Shown in pieces: positions 31,001 to 39,665 of a stretch of 51,733 nucleotides of DNA. Position 1 is the first letter of the stretch; each line of letters begins with the position of its first letter. The notes below the pieces were generated by a model that worked only from the letters and a program-made list of their open reading frames with translations, did no database searches and was not told where the DNA came from. The DNA comes from an uncultured Eubacteriales bacterium (lineage in GTDB: Bacteria > Bacillota > Clostridia > Peptostreptococcales > Anaerovoracaceae): NCBI GenBank assembly GCA_902786815.1, contig CADADV010000013.1, forward strand, positions 1 to 51,733, read 5' to 3'. A program made the translations under genes and the position numbers.

Positions 31001-32932
31001 GCCGGCGCGGCCAAAGGCATCGTGGACGGGATCGTTGAAGCCATCAAAAACCTTCCTGATCTGATCGGCGATGTGCTTTCTGCAGGTGCGCAGATTGCCA
31101 ATTCCATAATGGAATCCATTTCCGATGCTTTGACGGACATGGAGGCCAGCGGAGTCGGAAACACGTTCGGTACAGCGCTTGCCGATCTTGTCAAAGGACT
31201 CCTGGGAAAGATCTCTGATTTCTCCTCTGACGAGAATGTTATCAACTTTGTCAAGAATCTCGGACAAGGGATCATCAGTGCATTGGGTACCATCGGTCAG
31301 ACCCTTGGAAGCTTCATCGGAGAACTGCTGAAGCACCTGTTCAGCAAAGAAGGACTGACTCAGCTGTTTAACGCCGGCGTTTCCCTGATGAATCTTCTTT
31401 GGGAAGGCATGAAATCCGCTGTTGGCGGTATCTTCAGCTTCTTTACGAACCTTGTTGACAGCATTCTTGTCAGCTGGGGAATTATCGATGTGGATTCGAA
31501 AACAGCCTATGAACAGGCGAAGGAAACCGCGGCCAGATCAATCGAAATTGCGAAAGAGGCCTTTGATGACGCCCTGGCAAGCTATGATGTTGACGCAGGG
31601 ACATCTGATACTGATTTCCAGAACATGGCCCTTCTCGCTCTGTTCGGAGCCCGTGAAGGAAACATGGGCGAGGTTGTTGATGCTGCCGACGCCTATTCTG
31701 AAGAATTCATAAGTATTGCGGAAGACGCAATAAACGCCTCCATGGAAGGCGGCCCAAGAATTTCCTTTGAACAATGGGCCGGCAACATGTGGGATGACCT
31801 GGAATACGCTGTTGAGATGACGCTCGAAGGAAACACTATTTCCGCTGATACCGTAAAGAGTATCATGCAGAAATACCTTGAGCCGCTTGGAATCGGTACA
31901 GAAGCGCTGTCTGATGAGATTTATGAATCAATCGCTCAGAACGTTGCGCTCGGCGGATTGGAACGCGGCAATGAATTGTGGAGCTTGATCCTGTCATCGA
32001 TTCTCGGCGCTGACTATGATTCTTCCACTGTAGAAGAAGCGAAAGACGCTTGCGAACAGGCTGTGGAAGAGGTTTATGAAGATATCGGCGCTACCGCGAC
32101 AGAAGCAGCGGAGAAAACATCTCAAGATATTGCGAAAACGGTTGATGAAACCGCAAATGGCTTTGGATTGAACGGCGTGGTAACTGGCATGAACGAAAAC
32201 AAAGAGTCAGCCAGCACAGCTGCGCTTGAGGTTTCTGATGCGGTTGTCCAGCAGTTCCTGCTCACAATGAGCGAGGAAAACGGAAACGCCATCGGAACAC
32301 AGTTTGTCTCCGGCATCATTGCCGTTCTGGAAGACGGAACGCTGATCACCGTCACCGAAACGCTCGGCACGGATGCGTATAACTCAATCAGCGGCATCCT
32401 GTCCGGCGCCACAGGTGTCAGGATCGGACAAAACTTCGGACTCGGCCTTGGAAACGGAATCGCTTCCATGACCAGCTATGTTACTTCAGCTGCTTACAAC
32501 CTTGGCCGTGCAGCGGCAAACGCGCTCTCCAACGCCATACAGGAAGGATCCCCGTCGAAGCTGACCGCAGAGACAGGCCGGAACTTCGGGCTCGGGTTTA
32601 TCAACTCGATCCTGGCCAGCGTGGATGAAGCCGGAAACGCCGCCGCTATGGTTGGTATGTCTGCAGCTGCATCCCTGGAACAAACGATCTCTGAAATCAG
32701 CGGAGACGCAGCAGATCAAATGAGTATCACCGGCAATGGCCGGAGAAACGAAGCTGAGGCGCTGGCCGCAGAGAACGAAAAGACCGCTATGACCTATGCT
32801 TCTGCTATCGCGAACGCGCTGAACGGGGCGAGAGTGGTCATGAACGGAGAACTGGTAGGTGAACTGGTAACCGACACGGTGAGCGAAGGCATCGCCAACA
32901 GATATGCAGGAATGAGGTATGGTACGGTATGA
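28034..32932 (+). CDS. Tail tape measure protein
   Basis: At 1632 residues it is the longest gene and sets tail length. The N-terminal ~350 residues carry the TP901-type core (AGSGFDAQMSKVFAIAGSEV, MGSTTQFTASEAGEAMEYMA, NGIKSSMAGTSLSRIIQNMA). Hydrophobic segments follow near 440-490. A tandem set of four ~41-residue repeats with D-Y-x3-D/A-x-S/T-W-x2-V lies at about 660-810 (30010-30470). Helical repeats fill the rest. GTG 28034 is the start with GGTGGTGAG upstream. Mean tape-measure scaling suggests a tail of roughly 240 nm. Confidence 0.92.
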   Translation: MALKVGELFASFNLDTSGIDGAVKSAESKMSNMGKNLAIGGAAMTAAVTVPLKKAASAIYEAGSGFDAQMSKVFAIAGSEVTGSAEAMEALRKKALEMGSTTQFTASEAGEAMEYMAMAGWKTEQMLAAIGPLMNLAAAAGADLGTTSDIVTDAMTAFGYSATDTVKVVKDGVEMEVNAVEHFADVLAAASSNSNTNVTMLGESFKFAAPLAGALGYSVDDVAIALGLMANNGIKSSMAGTSLSRIIQNMAKPSDQTAAAMEALGVSLYNSKGEAKSLREIMGDFRGQAKKNGVDVAKLAADVAELDDQYASGKLTEEQYTAKLEELTAGSGDFLKNLTQLAGARGLPGLLAIMNATDEDFEKLCGAIDNATGSASEMKRVMLDNAKGDITLFKSALEGLEITLWGLAENGFRKVVQEATKYVDAFRNADKSTQLGALKMGALAAAIGPAMAGMGGLVAILPTLARTFTLVSGPTALLAIGLLALGAAAIDSNNDIGKTFVKGMTKAGIKIRKFGADVEKQLPALTQNMNNSLRSLSTGIKTGLPGMIDGLTSIITTGVQAISANMPQIANVSQTIVTTLANSIKKNAPKIVPAILDLLTNMATALISNIPVVLEGMGTVITSIISAVSSADWGEIGTKLKTALEEAVKQAFTVFKKGAMGDKYTEDATWVQVGTAMIENIRDGITKAAKNSKDLLGSLVLGEDYVPDDSWGTVAGKIWNKITASMGTLLKSAGDLLKGMVLGDDYTADASWGTVATKIWEKIKAKITELKSNVKDLIGTIALGDDYTADTSWEKVGQAIWDKVKEKITSLTVNAKDLASAFGTIAGDIVTGIAKAIPKALNAAGQVFDAGLMLAGALVDTIVAAFDSFKPELNVGNIVQSLVNNITRAIGGVFDFGGKVVTAGAHIASSLLDSLASSLDTTINTTGVSEMTGKLRTFLQTLINKIVELVPKLFQTGGKVISAGMKLASELVKSLAEGFQSGGGLDVDLAGAAKGIVDGIVEAIKNLPDLIGDVLSAGAQIANSIMESISDALTDMEASGVGNTFGTALADLVKGLLGKISDFSSDENVINFVKNLGQGIISALGTIGQTLGSFIGELLKHLFSKEGLTQLFNAGVSLMNLLWEGMKSAVGGIFSFFTNLVDSILVSWGIIDVDSKTAYEQAKETAARSIEIAKEAFDDALASYDVDAGTSDTDFQNMALLALFGAREGNMGEVVDAADAYSEEFISIAEDAINASMEGGPRISFEQWAGNMWDDLEYAVEMTLEGNTISADTVKSIMQKYLEPLGIGTEALSDEIYESIAQNVALGGLERGNELWSLILSSILGADYDSSTVEEAKDACEQAVEEVYEDIGATATEAAEKTSQDIAKTVDETANGFGLNGVVTGMNENKESASTAALEVSDAVVQQFLLTMSEENGNAIGTQFVSGIIAVLEDGTLITVTETLGTDAYNSISGILSGATGVRIGQNFGLGLGNGIASMTSYVTSAAYNLGRAAANALSNAIQEGSPSKLTAETGRNFGLGFINSILASVDEAGNAAAMVGMSAAASLEQTISEISGDAADQMSITGNGRRNEAEALAAENEKTAMTYASAIANALNGARVVMNGELVGELVTDTVSEGIANRYAGMRYGTV

Positions 32933-33696
32933 GAACTGATATTACATGTGCTCTGAACGGCCCCGGTCTTGCAGATCTGGACAGCCGCATCTACGTGGAG
33001 GATATCTCCGAAGATGTCAACATTGACCAGGAAACCATACAGCGTGCTCCCTATGGGCTGTTTCCGCTGAACAATCCCGGCCGCGGATCCATCAAGATCA
33101 AGGTCAAGTTCATGATCAAGGAACGGAACCGGACCGAACGGATGACCGTTATCCAGAAGGTTCGCGGCTGGGCAACCCATGGATGGTTCACCATGAACAC
33201 CCGGCCCGGTCAGCAGCTGTATGTCTTCTGCACCAAACCGCCTGCCTTTGAAACCTTCGACCTGACGGCCAGAATGGAAATCGAATTCACGGCCTACGGT
33301 GAAGCGTTCTGGCAGGATATCACACCTGTACAGGTGAAGGTCACGTCAGCTGTCAGCTCTGCTACCGTAAGCATTACTCCGAACGGGACACAGGAATGCT
33401 TCCTGGAGGCCGAAATCGCGCCCTCCAGCGGCACGCTGACCTCTGTGACTATTACAGTAGGGACGCAGACACTCGCGCTATCAGGGCTGTCTGTGACCAA
33501 AACAACGCCACTCAAGATCTATTATGACGAACTGCATCTGCTTCATATCGTAAGCGGAAGCACTTCGCTCCTCAACAAACGTTCTGCTGCAAGTTCGGAT
33601 GACATCCTTCTGGTACCCAACCAGAGTAATTCTGTCGGCCTGACCTTCAGCAGAGCGTGTACTTACACCATCAAAGCGAGGGGGCTTTGGAAATGA
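32929..33696 (+). CDS. Distal tail protein (Dit-like)
   Basis: A 255-residue beta-rich protein (DITCALNGPGLADLDSRIYV, PGRGSIKIKVKFMIKERNRT, FETFDLTARMEIEFTAYGEA). The layout matches phage Dit proteins, which form the hexameric ring joining the tail tube to the tip. It starts in an ATGA overlap with the tape measure and overlaps the tail-tip gene by 4 bp. Confidence 0.75.
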   Translation: MRTDITCALNGPGLADLDSRIYVEDISEDVNIDQETIQRAPYGLFPLNNPGRGSIKIKVKFMIKERNRTERMTVIQKVRGWATHGWFTMNTRPGQQLYVFCTKPPAFETFDLTARMEIEFTAYGEAFWQDITPVQVKVTSAVSSATVSITPNGTQECFLEAEIAPSSGTLTSVTITVGTQTLALSGLSVTKTTPLKIYYDELHLLHIVSGSTSLLNKRSAASSDDILLVPNQSNSVGLTFSRACTYTIKARGLWK

Positions 33697-36536
33697 ATAA
33701 TGTTCGTGTCCGGCTCCCGCGCAAGCTCGCGAAAAGCGTCAGCAACGGGGTGCTGGCAGAAGAGGGCCGCCTGAATCCTGTCGGGGCCCTCGGTATTACA
33801 CTGAACATGCTGCCTGTTCACAGGGTTGCCATGACGCTTGCGGAAAACGATCTTCCTCTTGCCATGCACGACCTGGTGGAAGTTTACAACCACAAGGGTA
33901 GCGTCGGTATCTACCGTGTTACAAAGATTCCGCATACCATCGGGAAAAACAGGAAGTATGAGCTTTCCCACGGGCTGGACGTGCTTTCCGATGCCACATT
34001 CGATATGATCGAGGAATACAAAGGCACCGTAGCAGGGATGCTGGCCAAAATCATTGACGCGCAGACCCAGAAGATCGGTGGAGTGAAATACTGGCAGCTG
34101 GGCACCTGCGCGGATCCGAATCCATGGAACAAGGACATCAAGTACGACAACCTGATGGAGTGCCTCACGGAAATCGCCCGGAAGGAAGAGGACTACATGT
34201 TCACTTTCGACCAGAGCACTTTCCCGTGGACGCTGAACTTCGTTGCCAGGGACAACGATGTGCTTTCCGAATTCCGGCTGAACCGGAACACAGAAAACTG
34301 TGTGATCACGGAAGATGATGCGGACCTGTGTACCCGGCTGTACCTGTCCGTGACTTCCGAAACGAACGATGACGAAGGCCACGGCACCTACATCAACGAA
34401 GGCTATTTCACCTACAACGACACTGACGCGCAAAACGCTGGCTTCGGTGTGGTCTGTAAGACGGCTGGTGTAAATCAGGAAGATTTCACTTCTCAGGCCG
34501 CGCTTGAAGCATGGGTAGCCGCCTATTTCGGAAGGCACAACAGGCCCGGTGTCCAGATCACCATTGACGGCGTGGAGCTTAACAAGATCACCGGCGAATC
34601 TATTGATGAAGTGCATCTGGCCAGGATCTGCAGGGTTGCGCTTCCGGAATACAGCTGCACATTCAATGAGCGGATCGTCAGCGTGAATTATCCGGATGCG
34701 CTGCGGAGACCGACCTATGTGCGGAACAGCCTGGCCAACAAAAGGCAGACTGCTGAGGACGCCTTTTCCGAGATCAAAAAGACGGCGAATTCGGCATCCA
34801 AATCCGCAGGCGGTGCCGGAAGGTCCGCACATAACGACGCGACCTATTTCCGGAGGACGATCGGCGACACTGCCAACGGTCTGTATTCCCGGATCGAGCA
34901 GACGGCCTATTACATCCGCGCTGAAGTTGTGGACGTGGCCAACGGCCTGTACTCAAGGATAGAAGAAACAGCCAGCTACATCCGGGCCGAAGTCGCGGAC
35001 ACTGCCAACGGACTGAACAGCAAAATCGAACAGACTGCTTCCTATATTCGCTCTGAAGTATCCGATACCGCAAACGGGCTCAACAGTAAGATCGACCAAA
35101 CAGCATCTTACATTCGCTCAGAGGTATCTGATACAGCCAACGGTCTGTACTCAAGGATAGAACAGACCGCCAGCAGCTGGGCAGCAAAAGTATCCGGCGT
35201 TGTGGATTCGAATGGAAATGTGACTGCTGCGAGTATTGCCCTGGCGATCAACAACGGCGGCAGTACGGCAACGATCAATGCCAGCCAGATCTATTTGCTG
35301 GGAGATACGATTGCCAATCAGATCACGGCGGACTATATCAGCACGAAGATCGCGACACTGAGCAGCCTGACAGTGGCCAGCATGAACTGCACCGGGACGA
35401 TCGGCGCCAGCACGGTGGAAGTCGGGACGCTGAAGTTCCGATCGAGCAGCGGCAGCGGGTACAGCTACAGCGACCTGAAGGACCTGTTTGTGACCAGTGT
35501 GGCGGTTGAAGGGCCTGTGAACAATGTTTATACATTGAAGTATTACACGGCAAACGGCACTGGCACAAGTGGCGGAACTTTTAGTCGAGCCGTTTCAAGC
35601 TTTTCGGGCACTTGGAGCGGCAATCATTATTCTGTGACGGTAAGCCCGCAGAACCAGACCGGCGGCGACACATACCTGTTCACCGAAGCAGATGAATGGA
35701 CGGAAGACTACAAGAAGACCGTCCATGTTTATTATTTCAGCGGCAGCACGCACGTAGACGTGCTGACGGCGGTGGTCAATGCCAGTAGCATTTTTGACCT
35801 TGGCGTGGCGGAAGGCGAAGGACACTTCACCCGGCAGACGATCACACTGCAGGGGACGCCGACCAGCAGCCTGACGCTGCAGGGAGCTGCAGCAAGTACA
35901 TCAACGGCAACGCTTAGAGGTTCTGCAGCGACTACAACTACTGTGACGCTGCAGGGCAGCGCGACAAGCAGTTTGACCTTGCAAGGTTCGAGCCAGACTG
36001 TGTACGAAGAGGTTAGCAGCGGCGGGACAGTTTACTACACCGCCGGAACTGCTACAACGTATTACAAGGGAAATGGAAGCTCTGTTACCGGTCGTGGTTC
36101 GTCACAATCGGTTAGCGTGTGCGGAAACGCAGTCCATTTCAAACGACACACTTCAGGAACTCCGAGCGGCACATGGTACACGATCGTCAGCTCCGGATAC
36201 GATCTGACATACTATCTTTCGAAATCAGAAACATGGTATCCGGGCAATGGATCTTCTGTAACCGGCAGAGGCGATAGCGTGAGCGTGACGCCGATCGGCA
36301 GCACGTCAAAACGGCTTTCCTCGTGTACTCGGTACAAGGCTGGAACAAATGTTGGCGTTTTGTATAACGCCGGGAGCATCGCGACTTATTATCCGGCAAC
36401 CGAAACTCTCTACAAAAGCGGAAGCACCTTGACCTATTACCCTGCGACGGAAACATTGTACAAAGGCGGTACCAACGTCGGAATATTGTACAATGCCGGG
36501 ACAATCAGCAATTCGTATTACAAGAAAAACAGTTAA
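33693..36536 (+). CDS. Tail-tip / tail-associated protein with coiled repeats (Tal-like)
   Basis: A 947-residue protein. Residues ~1-370 resemble the Tal/gp27-like baseplate hub (HDLVEVYNHKGSVGIYRVTK, ISHGLDVLSDATFDMIEEY-type region). Five 22-residue repeats follow (about 392-500; pattern DTANGLxSxIEQTASYIRxEV), a trimeric coiled-coil stalk. The remaining part is beta and Ser/Thr/Gly-rich with short TLQGSATSSLTLQGS-type and YYPATETLYKxG repeats, likely an elongated fibre. No peptidase or lysozyme motif is seen. Start ATG 33693 overlaps dit. Confidence 0.8.
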   Translation: MNNVRVRLPRKLAKSVSNGVLAEEGRLNPVGALGITLNMLPVHRVAMTLAENDLPLAMHDLVEVYNHKGSVGIYRVTKIPHTIGKNRKYELSHGLDVLSDATFDMIEEYKGTVAGMLAKIIDAQTQKIGGVKYWQLGTCADPNPWNKDIKYDNLMECLTEIARKEEDYMFTFDQSTFPWTLNFVARDNDVLSEFRLNRNTENCVITEDDADLCTRLYLSVTSETNDDEGHGTYINEGYFTYNDTDAQNAGFGVVCKTAGVNQEDFTSQAALEAWVAAYFGRHNRPGVQITIDGVELNKITGESIDEVHLARICRVALPEYSCTFNERIVSVNYPDALRRPTYVRNSLANKRQTAEDAFSEIKKTANSASKSAGGAGRSAHNDATYFRRTIGDTANGLYSRIEQTAYYIRAEVVDVANGLYSRIEETASYIRAEVADTANGLNSKIEQTASYIRSEVSDTANGLNSKIDQTASYIRSEVSDTANGLYSRIEQTASSWAAKVSGVVDSNGNVTAASIALAINNGGSTATINASQIYLLGDTIANQITADYISTKIATLSSLTVASMNCTGTIGASTVEVGTLKFRSSSGSGYSYSDLKDLFVTSVAVEGPVNNVYTLKYYTANGTGTSGGTFSRAVSSFSGTWSGNHYSVTVSPQNQTGGDTYLFTEADEWTEDYKKTVHVYYFSGSTHVDVLTAVVNASSIFDLGVAEGEGHFTRQTITLQGTPTSSLTLQGAAASTSTATLRGSAATTTTVTLQGSATSSLTLQGSSQTVYEEVSSGGTVYYTAGTATTYYKGNGSSVTGRGSSQSVSVCGNAVHFKRHTSGTPSGTWYTIVSSGYDLTYYLSKSETWYPGNGSSVTGRGDSVSVTPIGSTSKRLSSCTRYKAGTNVGVLYNAGSIATYYPATETLYKSGSTLTYYPATETLYKGGTNVGILYNAGTISNSYYKKNS
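34866..35195 (+). repeat. Five 66-bp tandem repeats inside the tail-tip gene
   Basis: Units begin at 34866, 34932, 34998, 35064 and 35130, each encoding a 22-residue heptad-like motif with D-x-A-N-G-L and T-A-S-Y-I-R. The nucleotide copies differ at many silent sites, so they are old and selected at protein level. Copy-number change would alter stalk length by a fixed step. Confidence 0.85.
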
Positions 36537-36556
36537 TCGAAAGGAAAGAAAGAAAA

Positions 36557-36868
36557 ATGGAAAACCAGATGACAAAGGAACAGGTGATCGAGACGACAAT
36601 CAGCGTGCTGAGCAATATCAGCGTGCCGGTGGCAAAGAAACGGGAAATCGCCGATCCGATCGAAGGGTGTATTCATAACCTGGCCATCGTGCTGCAGATG
36701 ATCGAAGCTGAACGGGCAGCAAATGAGGAAGCAGCTGCCGCGCGAGAACAGGAAGGCAATGAGAATGCCGAGCCAGAAGCTGAAGAGCCTGAACCTGGCA
36801 TGGAACCGATTAAACTTCCTGTGAAAAAGGAGGAAACCGAGGATGGACGGGACGCTGACGCTGAATGA
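36557..36868 (+). CDS. Hypothetical acidic helical protein
   Basis: A 103-residue protein. The first half is helical (VIETTISVLSNISVPVAKKR, IEGCIHNLAIVLQMIEAERA) and the rest is very acidic and Pro-rich (EPEAEEPEPGMEPIKL). GAAAGGAAAG precedes the ATG. It follows the tail-tip gene and overlaps the next by 26 bp. It may be an assembly factor for the tip; no motif proves this. Confidence 0.65.
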   Translation: MENQMTKEQVIETTISVLSNISVPVAKKREIADPIEGCIHNLAIVLQMIEAERAANEEAAAAREQEGNENAEPEAEEPEPGMEPIKLPVKKEETEDGRDADAE

Positions 36869-37100
36869 CGGCACAGTAATGACCGGCAGTACGCTCCTTG
36901 AAAGCAGCGGACAGCTGTTCATTTATGTGATGAACGGCAGCGGGATCCGGGATGTGTTTAACCTCCTTATCGAGCCGACAAAGACCTGCCGGATCACAGC
37001 GCTTGCCAGTGGAGTGACAACCGTGAAGGAAGGTTTCACGAGGCTGATTGCCGTCCGGGATGAAGGAAACGGCCTGATTACGGCTGTTCTCGGCAAGTGA
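36843..37100 (+). CDS. Small hypothetical tail-region protein
   Basis: An 85-residue beta-rich protein (MDGTLTLNDGTVMTGSTLLE..., GFTRLIAVRDEGNGLITAVL). The AAAAGGAGG site is within the previous gene. The fold looks like a small structural domain, possibly a tail-tip decoration. Not recognised. Confidence 0.65.
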   Translation: MDGTLTLNDGTVMTGSTLLESSGQLFIYVMNGSGIRDVFNLLIEPTKTCRITALASGVTTVKEGFTRLIAVRDEGNGLITAVLGK

Positions 37101-37114
37101 CAGGAGGAAGTTCA

Positions 37115-38104
37115 ATGACTTTGGACATCATCGTTCCTCACTACAAAGAACCGTGGAGTGAAGGGAAAAAGCTGTTTGACATGCTGGCCCTTCAGCGGGA
37201 CGTGGATTTCTCCGAATTCCGGGTGATCCTGGTCAACGACGGCGAGGATCTGGATGTATATCCGGAGATCGTGAAGCAGAAGTATCCGTACCAGGTCGAT
37301 GAAGTCATCATCCCGCACAGCGGCGTTTCTGCTGCCAGAAACCGCGGAATGAAGCACAGCGATGCTGAATGGATCATGTTCTGTGACTTCGATGACACGT
37401 TCACCAGCATCTATTCCCTGCGTGTATTCTTTGACGCGATGGAATCCGAAAAACACGATATGCTCTGGACTCCGTTCTATGTGGAGCTGAACGAACAGCA
37501 TAAGCGGCAAATCCGGAGAAAGTTCAACTGGATCTTCATACACGGAAAGGTCTTCCGGAGAAATTTCCTGCGCAGCCATGACATTTCTTTTGAGGAATCA
37601 CTGTACTACAGCGAGGACACGGCATTCTGCCGGGTTGTCGAGATGGAAATCGAAGAAAACCGTATCGGAAAGATCATGAGTGAGATCACGCCGTATGTGT
37701 GGGCATACCGGCCGGGAAGCATCACAACCGATCCTCAGAACGTGTTTTCCAACGCTGTAGGCCTGTTCCGGAGGCAGAAATACGTGGCTGATCAACATAG
37801 GATCCGCGGACAGACTGAGCTTGCCGACGCCGTCTCGATCCGGGCTATGTACGATGCTTACGTGACACTGAACAGGACCGATCTGGACTGTGACAGAAGC
37901 GCGTTCAAGCAGGAAGTACTGGCCTTCTATCGGGATAAGCATGATACCATGACTGTCAGTGTGGGCGTTATGGAGACTGCTTATAAATCTTCCCTGAAGG
38001 AAGCCGGCCTCAGTGCGTCAGATTTGCCGCAGGACATGCCTTTCGGCCGGTGGTTGGGGCAGATAGCCGAAGAGATCCAGACAGACCAGAAAGGGCTAAA
38101 TTGA
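37115..38104 (+). CDS. Family 2-type glycosyltransferase (GT-A fold)
   Basis: A 329-residue glycosyltransferase. The nucleotide-sugar domain shows LDIIVPHYKE, FRVILVNDGED, SGVSAARNRGMKHSDAEWIM and the metal-binding FCDFDDT (DxD type, about residue 93). A YYSEDTAFCRVVEME stretch serves as the acceptor-side acidic motif. It transfers a sugar from a nucleotide donor; no membrane segment is seen. AGGAGG lies 8 bases before ATG 37115. Its place between tail genes and the DGR suggests that it glycosylates a tail protein or alters host surface glycans; which is unknown. Confidence 0.85.
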   Translation: MTLDIIVPHYKEPWSEGKKLFDMLALQRDVDFSEFRVILVNDGEDLDVYPEIVKQKYPYQVDEVIIPHSGVSAARNRGMKHSDAEWIMFCDFDDTFTSIYSLRVFFDAMESEKHDMLWTPFYVELNEQHKRQIRRKFNWIFIHGKVFRRNFLRSHDISFEESLYYSEDTAFCRVVEMEIEENRIGKIMSEITPYVWAYRPGSITTDPQNVFSNAVGLFRRQKYVADQHRIRGQTELADAVSIRAMYDAYVTLNRTDLDCDRSAFKQEVLAFYRDKHDTMTVSVGVMETAYKSSLKEAGLSASDLPQDMPFGRWLGQIAEEIQTDQKGLN

Positions 38105-38143
38105 CGCAAAAACAAGCAATCATCGCGGAAGGAAGTGAACTAT

Positions 38144-38953
38144 ATGAGAGGACGGAAGAACAACTGTCCGACCAGCATCAAAGACTGGCAGGTCAGCATC
38201 TGGAACCCGTTTGATCTGGCCTGGGTACGGATTCGCGGACTGAACAGTCTGAATTATTCCCAGGACAGCAGCACGGAAGATGGCAGCACAGCCGAAGATG
38301 ACTGGGAAGAACCGTATATCACGAAACGGAAGGCGAAGCTTTCTCTGGAAGGCAAGCCCGTTGTGGATGCTGCGACTGGCAATGTCGATCCCGGGCAGGA
38401 TCTGCTCAACGAGTTCGGCAAGCTGACCAGGTGCGCAGCTGACGCTCTGATCCGGTTCGTAGATCCGTACGGACATGCGCTGGAAGCGTATTACCAGATT
38501 ACAGCGCATGAGGTTTCCTCCGGCAAGGACGGTGACAAGATCAGCTGGGATTTGGACATGGTGGGCGAATCCGAATCCCTGCCGTATGTGCAGGTCAGCG
38601 GGATCTCCATTGTTTCCTTGGGAGAAGAACCGGAAACCATCGAGATGGACATCAACGATGCCCCGCGGCTGCTGCAGGTAGTCTTCACTCCCGAAAACGC
38701 CTCCAACAAGCGGTATTCGATCAAAACCGGCGGTCATGTTGTTCGTGTGGGCGATATCACGGACGGCTCGTTTACAATCGCTCCGCTGAAGGTTGGCGAA
38801 GGCACGGTGAAGGTAACCAGCATCAATAATGCGGAAACGGCTTCCGTGACCGTAAATGTGACCAACGAATCCCAGCCCTATATGAGCGGCGTGCTGGGTG
38901 TCGGCGTGCTCGGCTCGATGGTGCTGGGACGGTCCGCCATGAGTGCCGCTTAA
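38144..38953 (+). CDS. Second tail-tube-like protein (paralogue of 26579-27319)
   Basis: A 269-residue paralogue of the major tail protein. It shares GRKNxCPTxI near the start, WVRIxGL, STEDGS, WEEPYxxKR, GKPxVDAATGxVDPGQ and VDPYG in the same order, plus a C-terminal Ig-like domain (ENASNKRYSIKTGGHVVRVG). It then has a short extra Gly/hydrophobic tail (SGVLGVGVLGSMVLGRSAM) the first copy lacks. It may form an alternate ring or attach the DGR product to the tail. Start ATG 38144 with GGAAGGAAGTG upstream. Confidence 0.85.
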   Translation: MRGRKNNCPTSIKDWQVSIWNPFDLAWVRIRGLNSLNYSQDSSTEDGSTAEDDWEEPYITKRKAKLSLEGKPVVDAATGNVDPGQDLLNEFGKLTRCAADALIRFVDPYGHALEAYYQITAHEVSSGKDGDKISWDLDMVGESESLPYVQVSGISIVSLGEEPETIEMDINDAPRLLQVVFTPENASNKRYSIKTGGHVVRVGDITDGSFTIAPLKVGEGTVKVTSINNAETASVTVNVTNESQPYMSGVLGVGVLGSMVLGRSAMSAA

Positions 38954-38969
38954 GAAAGGATGATGAAGC

Positions 38970-39356
38970 ATGGCTTATGCATTGCATAATTTTCAGGATG
39001 GCCAGGTCCTGACGGGACAGGCAATGGATGACATCGATCAGGCGCTGCTCGAACATGACGAGGCGCTTACTCTGCTGAATCAGCAGATGCAGAAGCTCCG
39101 CGTGGTGGAAACAGGAACAGTTACCCTGACGAACAGTCAGGAATTCCCGTTCAACAACAGCCGGAAAACGGTTGCACTGGTAACAGCTCAGGCGAATTCG
39201 GATTACCTGGTGGACGTGGAAGTGGACGAAGCCAACGGAAACGTCGGCGAGGTCATCGTGTCTTCCAGGATGACGAACGGCTTTGCTATTGAGCACACCG
39301 GATCCGCTACGTCCGTCTCTGTCAATTACTTTGTGATTGGAGGGTTCACGGAATGA
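38970..39356 (+). CDS. Hypothetical protein upstream of the DGR target
   Basis: A 128-residue protein. An N-terminal helix (FQDGQVLTGQAMDDIDQALL) is followed by a beta domain (TVTLTNSQEFPFNNSRKTVA, GFAIEHTGSATSVSVNYFVI). The helix-plus-beta layout is common in trimeric receptor-binding or adaptor proteins. GAAAGGATGATG precedes the ATG. Coupled by ATGA to the next gene. Confidence 0.7.
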   Translation: MAYALHNFQDGQVLTGQAMDDIDQALLEHDEALTLLNQQMQKLRVVETGTVTLTNSQEFPFNNSRKTVALVTAQANSDYLVDVEVDEANGNVGEVIVSSRMTNGFAIEHTGSATSVSVNYFVIGGFTE

Positions 39357-39664
39357 TTATTGTCGATAAGAATGAAGGTCGGAAGATCGGCTACACGGAA
39401 GAAGAAACCGTGATCACCTTCGGGAACAGCGAACTGACGCTCAATCTGGCCGAGCTTCAGGAAGAAGAACCGGTGCATGTCACCATCTGCTACACGAAGC
39501 GGCATACGCTGACCACTGGGCGCGGCGGCATCACCTACGTGGCGGAGATCGATATCCCGGCTATTGAGTACACCGAATCCCAGGGAGAGGAAGGCGGTAT
39601 GGAGCCTCTGCCTCTGGATATGGAAAAGGTCACGCTTACGCTGTGGGCCATCGAGGAGGGATAA
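39353..39664 (+). CDS. Hypothetical protein just before the DGR target
   Basis: A 103-residue beta-rich, acidic protein (MIIVDKNEGRKIGYTEEETV..., EEPVHVTICYTKRHTLTTGR). It shares an operon with the variable protein, whose ATG is one base after its stop. It may be a chaperone or adaptor for that protein; no motif supports a firmer call. Confidence 0.7.
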   Translation: MIIVDKNEGRKIGYTEEETVITFGNSELTLNLAELQEEEPVHVTICYTKRHTLTTGRGGITYVAEIDIPAIEYTESQGEEGGMEPLPLDMEKVTLTLWAIEEG

Positions 39665-39665
39665 T

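Noticed and set aside
33663-34832. 389-codon minus-strand frame over the tail-tip gene
   Set aside because: Shadow frame; composition is atypical and it has no start signals.
34866-35195. Regular 66-bp repeats considered as a CRISPR array
   Set aside because: Units are contiguous, coding and without spacers; they encode coiled-coil repeats.
35840-36530. Ser/Thr/Gly repeats considered as a second DGR target
   Set aside because: No similarity to the template repeat and no adenine-directed pattern.
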